A stretch of 38,454 nucleotides of DNA from assembly GCA_023391335.1 (NCBI GenBank), contig JAEWBG010000107.1, positions 1 through 38,454 on the forward strand, in the 5' to 3' direction. A program made the translations under genes and the position numbers. Shown piece after piece: positions 8,758-15,379 of the stretch (within the stretch, counting starts at the first letter, position 1; each line of letters opens with the position of its first letter). The notes under the pieces are model-generated. The model ran no database searches. It worked only from the letters and a program-made list of their open reading frames with translations, and was not told where the DNA came from. The DNA is from Pseudomonadota bacterium (GTDB lineage Bacteria; Pseudomonadota; Gammaproteobacteria; Steroidobacterales; Steroidobacteraceae).

Positions 8758-8832
8758 CCGACTGATCTCCTGCTGCACGAATAAGACCTTCCACTAGGGG
8801 GACTTCCCGCTGGGTAAGGATAGGCCGATCGC

Positions 8833-8859
8833 TCAAGCTTCGGTTGGACCGGCCGACAA
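8833..8859 (+). promoter_or_regulatory. Sigma-28 (FliA)-type promoter of motAB
   Basis: TCAAGCTT, 11 bases, then GCCGACAA. The enterobacterial FliA consensus is TAAAGTTT (or TCAAG-type) - N11 - GCCGATAA, so spacing is exact and the -10 differs at one base. It lies about 97 bases before the motA start and points toward it, as expected for late flagellar genes. Confidence 0.75.
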
Positions 8860-8955
8860 TGCTGCCTGAAAGCCGCTCATGCCGCCCCTATCGATGCCCA
8901 AGGCTGTGCATCGATCGGCGGCCTTTTGATGGGCAGCGCTGCGAGCTGCGAACGC

Positions 8956-9810
8956 ATGAACTTAGTGGTCGGAATTCTAGTCGTGTTCGGATGCGTGCTC
9001 GGTGGTTTTGCCGTCCACGGCGGACACCTTCTCGCGTTGTGGCAACCTTCGGAGCTGCTGATTATCGGCGGCGCCGCAGTGGGCGCGATGATCATCGGCA
9101 ATCCAGTTCGCGTGACGAAGAAAATCATCGCGGCGGCGCCGACCCTGCTCAAAGGCTCCCCATTCAAGAAAGAACATTATCTGCAACTGTTTGCGGTGAT
9201 GTACGACTTGCTCACCATCGCGCGCAAGGAAGGCATGATGGGGCTAGAACGCGTAATCGAAGAACCGGAGAAGAGCGATCTATTTAAGAAGCGTCCGTTG
9301 ATCGCGAGCGACGAGCATGCCATGGAGTTCATCCAGGATTATCTGCGCATGATCATCAGCGGCGACATGGATCAATATCAGCTCGAGGCGTTGATGGATC
9401 TGGAAATCGAAACGCATCATCACGAACACGAAGAGCCTGCGGGCGCGCTCAGCAAAATTTCTGACTCGATGCCGGGCTTCGGCATCGTCGCGGCAGTCCT
9501 CGGCATCGTGAACACGATGAGTGCGCTAGGCGGGCCGCCCGAAGAAATCGGCCAAAAGGTCGCTGCCGCACTCGTCGGAACATTCCTCGGCATCTTGCTT
9601 GCGTATGGCTTGCTCGGCCCGATGAGCAACGGACTTGAACGACTCGCACGCGATGAAAGCCAGTTTTACGTGACCATGAAGACTTGCATCATGGGGTTCG
9701 TGCAGGGGCATCCCCCGCAGGTCGCGATTGAGTTTGGCCGCAAGGCGACACCGTACGAACTGCGGCCCAGTTTCCGGGATCTCGAGAAGCAATTGCGCGG
9801 CAAGAAGTAG
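8956..9810 (+). CDS. motA: Flagellar motor stator protein MotA
   Basis: Inner-membrane ion-channel subunit of the flagellar stator, 284 residues (E. coli MotA 295). It starts MNLVVGILVVFGCVLGGFAV (first helix) with WQPSELLIIGGAAVGAMII (second helix) following. The cytoplasmic domain includes the RKEGMMGLERVIEEP region. The two channel prolines sit in DSMPGFGIVAAVLGIV and GTFLGILLAYGLLGPM. The start was placed at this ATG because the first helix begins directly; in-frame ATGs 27-30 bases earlier would add a polar extension. It is followed 9 bases later by motB and preceded by a FliA-type promoter. Together with MotB it conducts ions to drive the flagellum. Confidence 0.95.
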   Translation: MNLVVGILVVFGCVLGGFAVHGGHLLALWQPSELLIIGGAAVGAMIIGNPVRVTKKIIAAAPTLLKGSPFKKEHYLQLFAVMYDLLTIARKEGMMGLERVIEEPEKSDLFKKRPLIASDEHAMEFIQDYLRMIISGDMDQYQLEALMDLEIETHHHEHEEPAGALSKISDSMPGFGIVAAVLGIVNTMSALGGPPEEIGQKVAAALVGTFLGILLAYGLLGPMSNGLERLARDESQFYVTMKTCIMGFVQGHPPQVAIEFGRKATPYELRPSFRDLEKQLRGKK

Positions 9811-9819
9811 CGCACGCTC

Positions 9820-10824
9820 ATGGCAGCCGCGGGAGAAGAGAAGCCGACGATCGTCATTCGGCGCAAGAAGAAGGGCGGCCACGCACACCATGGCGGCTCT
9901 TGGAAGGTTGCGTTCGCGGACTTCGCTACTGCGATGATGGCGTTCTTCTTGCTCATGTGGCTCATGGGCGCAACTACTGAAAAACAGAAAGGCGCCATCT
10001 CGGAGTACTTCAACAATCCGTCCGCCGTGCAAGGCGCAAGCACCGTGCCCTCCCCAAACTCGGTTCAGGGGCCGGGCGGTTCGAGCACCAGCATGATCAA
10101 GCTCGGCGGCGGCATGGAACTGTATCGCCAACCCACTGCAAAGCCGGATCCGAAACCTACCAACACCGGCCTAGACGAGCCCGGCCGCAGCGACTTCGAT
10201 TCCGAGCAGGTAGAGGAAGCACGCGATAAAGAACGCTTGCAAGGTTTGGTGGCGCAATTGCGCACTGCGATCGAGGAGCGCGAATCGCTCGCCAAATACA
10301 AAGATCAGATATTGCTCGACGTCACGCCTGAGGGCGTTCGCATTCAGATCGTCGATCAAGAGCCACGCTCGATGTTTCCGCTCGGAAGCGCCAAGCTCGA
10401 AGCATTCAGTGAAAACATCCTTCGCGAATTGGCAACCATCATTCAGCAAGTGCCGAATCGCATCAGCATCAGCGGCCACACCGACGTGAAGGCTTACGTC
10501 GCGGTCAACTACAGCAACTGGGAGCTCTCGGCCGATCGCGCGAACGCAGCACGCCGTGCTCTGATCGCGGGCGGTTTGCCGGCTGAAAAGATCGGCCGTG
10601 TGGTCGGCCTCGCTTCGAGCGTGCCGCTCAATGCGCAGCAACCGGACAGCTCGGTGAATCGTCGCATCAGCATCGTCGTGATGAACAAACGAACTGAAGA
10701 TGCGATCACGCAAGAGAACGGCAGCTTGCTGAGCGTGCAAGGCAAGGATTCGCACGACACTCAAGTCAGCGCGGCGCCCTTGCAGATTCCTGCTCCGACA
10801 CCGCTTCCGGTGGCAGCGAATTGA
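9820..10824 (+). CDS. motB: Flagellar motor stator protein MotB (OmpA-like peptidoglycan-binding)
   Basis: 334 residues. A short basic N-terminus (IRRKKKGGHAHHGGSWKVA) leads to a single membrane helix containing the proton-carrying Asp34 in FADFATAMMAFFLLMWLMG. A plug/linker region (about 60-170) follows, then an OmpA/MotB peptidoglycan-binding domain with ISGHTDVKAYV, NWELSADRANAARRAL and the SVNRRISIVV end. It anchors the stator to the cell wall and forms the channel with MotA. The last about 45 residues are a polar, Pro/Ala-rich tail. Co-transcribed with motA. Converges with the small gene at 11037-11435 across a 212-base spacer. Confidence 0.96.
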   Translation: MAAAGEEKPTIVIRRKKKGGHAHHGGSWKVAFADFATAMMAFFLLMWLMGATTEKQKGAISEYFNNPSAVQGASTVPSPNSVQGPGGSSTSMIKLGGGMELYRQPTAKPDPKPTNTGLDEPGRSDFDSEQVEEARDKERLQGLVAQLRTAIEERESLAKYKDQILLDVTPEGVRIQIVDQEPRSMFPLGSAKLEAFSENILRELATIIQQVPNRISISGHTDVKAYVAVNYSNWELSADRANAARRALIAGGLPAEKIGRVVGLASSVPLNAQQPDSSVNRRISIVVMNKRTEDAITQENGSLLSVQGKDSHDTQVSAAPLQIPAPTPLPVAAN

Positions 10825-10846
10825 GCCGAGCAGAGGTAACCGGGCA

Positions 10847-10955
10847 GGAACACAAAGCGCACAGAGAACAAGTCCAGAACACAAAAAAATTTCGCGTCAG
10901 AAAGAGGGGCAACCGACTTGTGATTCTTATGCGTGACCCTTTCTGAGATTCTTTT
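10847..10955. repeat. Purine-rich dispersed repeat and imperfect hairpin in the motB 3' spacer
   Basis: The convergent spacer 10825-11036 contains the purine-rich run aacacaaagcgcacagagaa (10849-10868), a member of the family seen at 23126, 25033 and 33791. A TCAGAAAG / CTTTCTGA inverted pair follows within about 10897-10948. It may act as a two-way transcription end for motB and the gene facing it, but there is no clean stem followed by a U-run. Confidence 0.45.
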
Positions 10956-11036
10956 TGTCTCTATATCTCGATCTTGCTCTGCAGGTGGGCAGACCGAAGC
11001 GAATGGGCCGTCCCTGGCCGCGGATCCCAAGTGCAG

Positions 11037-11435
11037 TTACGGAATTTGGATCTTGCCGCCGCGTCCCGGAGGGCCGCCGGCACCCAGCCCCGGCAATCCG
11101 CCTTGAGGGACGACGAGCTGCGAAGCCTGCTGTCTGCGCAATTCCTGGATCTGCTGCACGGTGCGTTCGACCGCAACCGCTGCGGCATCGGAGAACCCGG
11201 CAATCGCTTGATCCAACGATGTGCCTTCGATCTCGAAGTTGATCGGCACCGGGCCCATGTTGGTCATGATCTCCGCCTGTCCGATGAACAACACCGGGCG
11301 AGCCGTATCGACGCTGCCATCGCTTTTCACGGGAGTGAGCCGACGGATTGCGCCCACCTTGCGATCGGTGAACATCTCCTCCAAATACATTGAGCTCGCA
11401 TCCATTTGCGGATCGAGATTGCGATCGTCAGCCAT
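11037..11435 (-). CDS. Small conserved-looking protein of unknown function
   Basis: 132 residues, no signal peptide or membrane helix, probably cytoplasmic. It begins MADDRNLDPQMDASSMYLEE, has a mixed central region (RPVLFIGQAEIMTNMGPVPI) and a predicted helix VERTVQQIQELRRQQASQ, and ends in a Gly/Pro-rich tail (GLPGLGAGGPPGRGG). Three consecutive start codons occur (GTG 11441, ATG 11438, ATG 11435). The last was preferred because AGGAG (11445-11441) then has a five-base spacer. Family not recognised. It faces motB across a repeat-bearing spacer and diverges from the gene at 11640. Confidence 0.75.
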   Translation of the reverse strand: MADDRNLDPQMDASSMYLEEMFTDRKVGAIRRLTPVKSDGSVDTARPVLFIGQAEIMTNMGPVPINFEIEGTSLDQAIAGFSDAAAVAVERTVQQIQELRRQQASQLVVPQGGLPGLGAGGPPGRGGKIQIP

Positions 11436-11604
11436 CATCACTCCTAGTAGAACCGTTTAACTAAACCGAGACTCTCAAACACCGCGGCAGTAGACCAGCG
11501 CATGGTGGCCCGATCAAGGTCGCTGCCGGCCTCAAGCCGCATTGTTCCTGGCACGTATGAGGTGGTTAATGTCGCAACGGGTATATGGCGCTGAGCTGCG
11601 CCGG

Positions 11605-11610
11605 TACAAT
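11605..11610 (+). promoter_or_regulatory. Possible -10 element for the small gene at 11640
   Basis: TACAAT lies 30 bases before the ATG at 11640, in an otherwise G+C-rich divergent spacer (11436-11639). No good -35 hexamer is seen 17 bases upstream, so the call is weak. Confidence 0.3.
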
Positions 11611-11639
11611 AGCGCGTCATTTTTTCATGCCTCGAGACC

Positions 11640-11936
11640 ATGCAGGAAAACAATCCGTTCAGCGAAGCATTCGGGAAGGCCGTCGATCTGGGAAACCGGA
11701 TTGCCGACACCGACGACAAGGCCGACATTTGGGACATCGCGGACGGTCTGCTCGCTGGCGCAGTGCAGTACTGGCTGTATTCGCGTCAGCCCTGCCCGGA
11801 TCCAGAATGCGAGGAATGCGTTGCTATCAGTACGGCGGAAGGCCGGCTCGAAGAGTTACGCAAGCTCATCCGCCAATTTGCCGAGGAGAGCGAATACTTC
11901 CACGCGCCCACCGATCGCAATGTGGGTCGCGCGTAA
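11640..11936 (+). CDS. Small acidic protein with a cysteine cluster, unknown function
   Basis: 98 residues, strongly acidic, no signal peptide. The N-terminal half is helical (FSEAFGKAVDLGNRIADTD). The centre carries CPDPECEECVA, a C-x4-C-x2-C arrangement that could bind metal, and the C-terminal part is another helix (RLEELRKLIRQFAEESEYF). The cysteine motif and the consistent acidic/helical composition argue for a real gene; the ribosome binding site is weak. Neighbours give no clue to role. Family not recognised. Confidence 0.68.
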   Translation: MQENNPFSEAFGKAVDLGNRIADTDDKADIWDIADGLLAGAVQYWLYSRQPCPDPECEECVAISTAEGRLEELRKLIRQFAEESEYFHAPTDRNVGRA

Positions 11937-12134
11937 GTTTTACGCGCCACGAAAATTGGCCGGGTGTCAATCGCAAGTTCTGCATCAAAGTTGGGCAGCG
12001 CTGTAGCTGATTGATTCGTAAAGCGGCGTATTTGCAACGCCCGAGTGCGCTGTGGTTTTGCGACCCAGAGCACGCGACCTTTGCGAAGGCTTATCCAAAC
12101 TTGATCCGTGACACAGGTCCGGTGAGGTCATGAG

Positions 12135-12476
12135 ATGGGAATGTTGAAGAATCTGAAGCTGCGACACCGAGCGTACGGCTGTGCGTACAACTCGTTTCGG
12201 TTCGCAGCGCGGCTGCGTGGCGATTTGAGCGAGTTCGCGCCGTCGATTGCGGAGACGCTCGAAAGCGTAGGCGATGAGCTCGCCGCACTGGCGCGCGACG
12301 GATGTCCGACCGAAGCGGAACGTCGTCAGTTAATCGAAGGCCTGGAAAGCGCACTCAAAGCGCTGGGCTTGTCCGACGCGGCTCAAGTCCACATCGTCTC
12401 GCAACTCGCTCCGCGCATCATGGCCGGCGAGCCCGCCAGTGCTAGCAAAGAAGCCTGGACGCGAATGGCGGTATAG
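12135..12476 (+). CDS. Small helical protein of unknown function
   Basis: 113 residues, basic N-terminus (MGMLKNLKLRHRAYGCAYNS) then amphipathic helices (FAPSIAETLESVGDELAALA, QLIEGLESALKALGLSD). No signal peptide, helix bundle likely, cytoplasmic. GAGG lies 8 bases before the ATG. It stands between two spacers of about 200 and 425 bases and is followed by an inverted repeat with a T-run (12495-12575) and then by the c-di-GMP riboswitch of the next gene. No family recognised. Confidence 0.7.
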   Translation: MGMLKNLKLRHRAYGCAYNSFRFAARLRGDLSEFAPSIAETLESVGDELAALARDGCPTEAERRQLIEGLESALKALGLSDAAQVHIVSQLAPRIMAGEPASASKEAWTRMAV

Positions 12477-12494
12477 CCCTAATCGCACATCATC

Positions 12495-12575
12495 ATCCCG
12501 CCGAAATAACGAGAATCTGTTAAGTCCACGCGCAGTCTTGAGCGCGATTGCAACATAACCTCGGCGGGATTTTTC
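12495..12575 (+). terminator. Long-loop inverted repeat with T-run, possible terminator
   Basis: ATCCCGCCGA (12495-12504) is perfectly complementary to TCGGCGGGAT (12561-12570), which is followed by a run of T. The 56-base loop itself holds CGCGC / GCGCG. It could end the gene at 12135-12476 and insulate the riboswitch promoter. The loop is longer than in a normal intrinsic terminator, so it may instead be a structured RNA element. Confidence 0.4.
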
Positions 12576-12624
12576 CACTCAAGCTGTCGCCATCTGGAGT
12601 GTCTGCGGATACAGACCAATTTGC

Positions 12625-12653
12625 TTGACTTATCGATGGTGACTGCGCAGCAT
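12625..12653 (+). promoter_or_regulatory. Candidate promoter ahead of the c-di-GMP riboswitch
   Basis: TTGACT (12625-12630) is a good -35; 17 bases later lies CAGCAT, a poor -10. If used, transcription would begin around 12660, right at the 5' edge of the riboswitch. Confidence 0.3.
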
Positions 12654-12654
12654 C

Positions 12655-12745
12655 CCTGCGAGCTCAAGGCAAACTCGCTGAAAGGCGAGGACGCAAAGCT
12701 ACCGGTCTAACGGATGCATTCCTAAGACAGCGGGGTTGCCACGAA
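12655..12745 (+). promoter_or_regulatory. Cyclic di-GMP-I (GEMM) riboswitch
   Basis: The order and wording of the GEMM aptamer are all present: GGCAAAC (12668-12674), a stem CTCGCT / GGCGAG closed by the diagnostic GAAA tetraloop (12680-12683), the near-invariant GGACGCAAAGC (12689-12699), the second arm with GTCT (12705-12708) paired to AGAC (12725-12728), and the tetraloop-receptor strand GCGGGGTTGCC (12730-12740), close to GCGGGGTTACC of the Vibrio aptamer. GGCAA (12668-12672) can pair with TTGCC (12735-12739). It senses the second messenger c-di-GMP and lies 160-250 bases upstream of the SPOR-domain gene in the same direction. Confidence 0.9.
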
Positions 12746-12832
12746 GCGGTTCGCAATCGAAAGGCTCGATGCCTTCGATCCAATAGCACAACAGCGAACC
12801 GTGCCGTGATCGAGTACGAAGCGCATTTCGTG

Positions 12833-12904
12833 CTCCTCCCCCGCAGAACGCATCTGTCAGACGCACTGGCCGCAATCACGATTGCTGCGTTGGGGAAGAG
12901 GGTG
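12833..12904 (+). promoter_or_regulatory. Possible riboswitch expression platform (anti-Shine-Dalgarno pairing)
   Basis: CTCCTCCCC (12833-12841) can pair with GGGGAAGAG (12892-12900) at eight of nine positions. The latter directly precedes a GTG at 12902 that starts a plausible coding frame. Between aptamer and platform, CGGTTCGC (12746-12753 region) pairs with GCGAACCG (12794-12801) around an inner ATCGAAAGGC/GCCTTCGAT hairpin. This would suit translational control; it is inferred by eye. Confidence 0.4.
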
Positions 12905-14806
12905 GACGAGAACACAAGCAAAGTCTTTGATGACGCGCTTGCCGATTCCTTACTCGGCATGGGCGCACCGCCTAGCGAGCCGGGCTCCTCGCTGTTCGTC
13001 ATCAATTTGTGCGCCTCACAGGCGCCATTTCCGAATTCCAACAAGACACTTCCAGGGCTCGAAAATTATCGCCTATATCAAGTGACGCGCCGCGAAGATG
13101 GCCGCACGCGATATCGATTGCGTCTGGGCTTCTTTACCAGCGAAGCCGATGCCGAAACCGTGCTCGCAACCGTTCGCGAACAGTACCCCACTGCATTCAC
13201 GACGTGCCTGTGCGAGGAAGACAAGCGATTCACGCGCGACTACGCGATTCCTGTTTCGCACGCAAAGCCCGCCATTTCCATCGTCCCCTCGCCTGCCGCT
13301 GCTCCGGCCGTAAAACCAACGCCGGCCGCGAAAGCGCCTGCTCAGAAGCCGGCCGCAACACCTGCGGCTGAAGCGGTAGTTCAAGCTAAAGCTGCACCGG
13401 CGAAACCCGCGAGCTCACCCGCATCGCACATCGAGGTGAAGGCACCTGCTGCCAAAGCAGAACCTGCGCCTGCCCCGGCGAAGCCTGCGTCCTCCGCCGT
13501 CGAGCTCGGATTCTTAGAAGATCTCACTTGGGAGCCGCCGCCGCTTACCCCGGCCGCAAACGCGCCGATTCACTCGGAAGCGGCTCCGGGAAAACCAGTC
13601 GCGAAGAAACCTGCCGGTGCCACAAAGCCCCTCGAGTCGAAGGCGGAAGCACCGGCAGCGAAGCATGCACAAGCCAAGCCGGCACCAACGAAGCAGACGA
13701 CTGAGAAGGTAGAGGACACGTCTGCCAGCATACGCGTTAAAGCGCTCGAACTGACATTCTCGGATCCGCCCGCGCCTGTTGCCAAAGCAACAGCGCCGAC
13801 AGACAACAAACCTTTCCATGTCGGCAAGGGCATTGAGATTCCAAGCAATGCGCTCGATCTGCAGCTTGAACCTGCAGCGACTGCAGCGTCGATTCAACAG
13901 ACTCCCGCCAAGGCGGTCGCTGGCAAACCTGCTCCGGCGAGCGCAGCGCCTCCGGCCATTCGCCCGATTCCCGCTCCCGGCGCCAAAGCGGCCGGCGCTC
14001 CGGCACGCCAGCCCGCCGTCAATTCCGACCTCGACAGCACGCAGACGATTCGCGCGCTGACGAGCGCCGAAATGAACGACGAGTCGCAAGAGAAGTGGTT
14101 TTCCATTCAACTCGCGGCGTCTGAGCAGCCGGTCAACTTGGACGCCATGCCGCACCTCGACATCTTCGAGGCCTATACGCTGTATTCCGTGGCGACTGCC
14201 GGCAGCGGCAAAATCGTTCATTCGCTGCGCTTGGGTTTCTTCAAGGAAGCGGTGTCGGCCGAGGCGGTTGCCGGATATCTCAAGACCTTCTTCAACTCGC
14301 CGTCCGTCATGCGCATCAGTGTTGCTGAGCACGGGCGCTTCAAGGACTCTCCGGCTCCACGGCGCAACGCACACGCGGAGCCGAAGCAGGATTCGAAAGT
14401 CGTCGACCTGAACAACACGCGTGCTAACAAGCCCGCTATTCCGACGGTCACGATGGAAGTCGTGCCGCGCCGAGACACCAGTGCGACCGGCTCGTTCAAG
14501 CTCGATCAGACCGGATCGTTCAACACCAGCGCGACCGGCTCCTTCAAAACGAGCGCAAGCGGCTCTCACAAGGCGTTGACTCCATCGCTGAAGCCGGCTG
14601 CAAAATCTGCGCGGCCCGCCACCAAGCGCTCTGAGCCGCTCACCAAGCATTCGACCACGGGCAAGTACAAGGCGCCGGCGAAGAAGTCGCTCTCAGAGCA
14701 ACTCATGGACGAAGCGCGCGGAGTCGATCTTTCGGAGAGCGCCATTCGCCGCCTGCCCAAGAACGATTCCCTGCTCTCCCGCCTCGTCGACAAGCTCAAG
14801 AAATAA
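12902..14806 (+). CDS. Double SPOR-like-domain protein under c-di-GMP riboswitch control
   Basis: 634 residues. Two related SPOR-like domains can be read: residues about 28-120 (SLFVINLCASQAPF, then YRLYQVTRREDGRTRYRLRL and GFFTSEADAETVLATV) and about 395-490 (KWFSIQLAASEQPV, YTLYSVATAGSGKIVHSLRL, GFFKEAVSAEAVAGYL). They are joined by a low-complexity Ala/Pro/Lys linker of about 270 residues. The C-terminal part has four TGSFK-type repeats (TGSFKLDQ, TGSFNTSA, TGSFKTSA, SGSHKALT) and a basic tail ending in a short helix. SPOR domains bind peptidoglycan, but I see no signal peptide or membrane helix, so the protein may be cytoplasmic. GTG 12902 was chosen because GGGGA lies just upstream and the sequence before it looks non-coding; GTG 12806 would add 32 residues. 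Likely regulated by the upstream GEMM riboswitch. Confidence 0.82.
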   Translation: MDENTSKVFDDALADSLLGMGAPPSEPGSSLFVINLCASQAPFPNSNKTLPGLENYRLYQVTRREDGRTRYRLRLGFFTSEADAETVLATVREQYPTAFTTCLCEEDKRFTRDYAIPVSHAKPAISIVPSPAAAPAVKPTPAAKAPAQKPAATPAAEAVVQAKAAPAKPASSPASHIEVKAPAAKAEPAPAPAKPASSAVELGFLEDLTWEPPPLTPAANAPIHSEAAPGKPVAKKPAGATKPLESKAEAPAAKHAQAKPAPTKQTTEKVEDTSASIRVKALELTFSDPPAPVAKATAPTDNKPFHVGKGIEIPSNALDLQLEPAATAASIQQTPAKAVAGKPAPASAAPPAIRPIPAPGAKAAGAPARQPAVNSDLDSTQTIRALTSAEMNDESQEKWFSIQLAASEQPVNLDAMPHLDIFEAYTLYSVATAGSGKIVHSLRLGFFKEAVSAEAVAGYLKTFFNSPSVMRISVAEHGRFKDSPAPRRNAHAEPKQDSKVVDLNNTRANKPAIPTVTMEVVPRRDTSATGSFKLDQTGSFNTSATGSFKTSASGSHKALTPSLKPAAKSARPATKRSEPLTKHSTTGKYKAPAKKSLSEQLMDEARGVDLSESAIRRLPKNDSLLSRLVDKLKK

Positions 14807-14832
14807 CCACAAAGGGCACCATCTGAACCGGC

Positions 14833-14855
14833 ACGTGAGCGTTCAGCACTCACGT
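14833..14855 (+). terminator. Hairpin after the SPOR-domain gene
   Basis: ACGTGAG and CTCACGT form a perfect 7-base stem with a 9-base loop, 27 bases after the stop codon. No T-run follows, so it is a weak intrinsic terminator at best. Confidence 0.35.
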
Positions 14856-14992
14856 CTGTGTAAGTTTGCGCGCCCAGCACTTATGCCATCGTGGTTTGCC
14901 GCCGAAGATTTTTGATTTCTCGGCGCGTAACATGCGGTCTCCCTACGCGCTAGGCGTCGGACATCCTGCTCATCGACCTCGAGGATTTGCAC

Positions 14993-15343
14993 ATGAGTGA
15001 TTGTTACAGCCGTCGTACGCTTCTGAAGAACACGTTAATCGGCCTCGCCGCGCTTCCCGCAGGCGGCCTGATCGTCAGCGATGCATCGGCTCAAGCTGCC
15101 GCCGCAAAAGTCGACGAAAAAGATCCGCTGGCCGTGTCCTTGGCGTATGTGCACGACGCCAAGAAGGTCGATGCTTCCAAGAATCCGCAATACAAAGTCG
15201 GTCAGCATTGCGCCAACTGCGTCCAGCTCCAAGGCAAGGACGGAGATCAATGGCGACCCTGCAATATCTTCGCGGGCAAGCTCGTAAACGCGAACGGCTG
15301 GTGCAAAGTCTGGGCGTTGAAGCCCGGCGCCAAGGTTGCTTAG
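14993..15343 (+). CDS. High-potential iron-sulfur protein (HiPIP) with TAT signal
   Basis: 116-residue periplasmic electron carrier. The twin-arginine signal SRRTLLK (residues 6-12) precedes a hydrophobic stretch, with likely cleavage after ASAQA near residue 35. The mature domain has the four cluster ligands in HiPIP order: Cys73 and Cys76 (HCANCVQLQG), Cys90 (WRPCNIFAGK) and Cys104 (NGWCKVW), which hold one [4Fe-4S] cubane cycling between +2 and +3. ATG chosen because GAGG lies 8 bases upstream. HiPIPs usually shuttle electrons to reaction centres or terminal oxidases. No partner is next to it, though a bd oxidase (which takes quinol, not HiPIP) is in the window. Ends before a strong two-way terminator. 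Confidence 0.95.
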   Translation: MSDCYSRRTLLKNTLIGLAALPAGGLIVSDASAQAAAAKVDEKDPLAVSLAYVHDAKKVDASKNPQYKVGQHCANCVQLQGKDGDQWRPCNIFAGKLVNANGWCKVWALKPGAKVA

Positions 15344-15353
15344 TTGATAGTCG

Positions 15354-15379
15354 GACACGCGGCCATCAGGCCGCGTGTC
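15354..15379. terminator. Bidirectional intrinsic terminator
   Basis: GACACGCGGCC (15354-15364), loop ATCA, GGCCGCGTGTC (15369-15379): a perfect 11-base stem between the convergent HiPIP and lipocalin genes. It overlaps the lipocalin stop codon by two bases. Stem strength is high although T-runs are short. Confidence 0.85.

Noticed and set aside
11037..12476. Remnant of a mobile island, because three small unknown genes lie together
   Set aside because: No integrase, transposase, tRNA, flanking repeat or clear base-composition shift supports it.
13514..14650. Long minus-strand open frame opposite the SPOR-domain gene
   Set aside because: It is the antisense of an Ala/Pro/Lys-rich coding stretch, giving Arg/Gly/Leu-rich composition with no domain; the plus strand has two recognisable SPOR-like domains.
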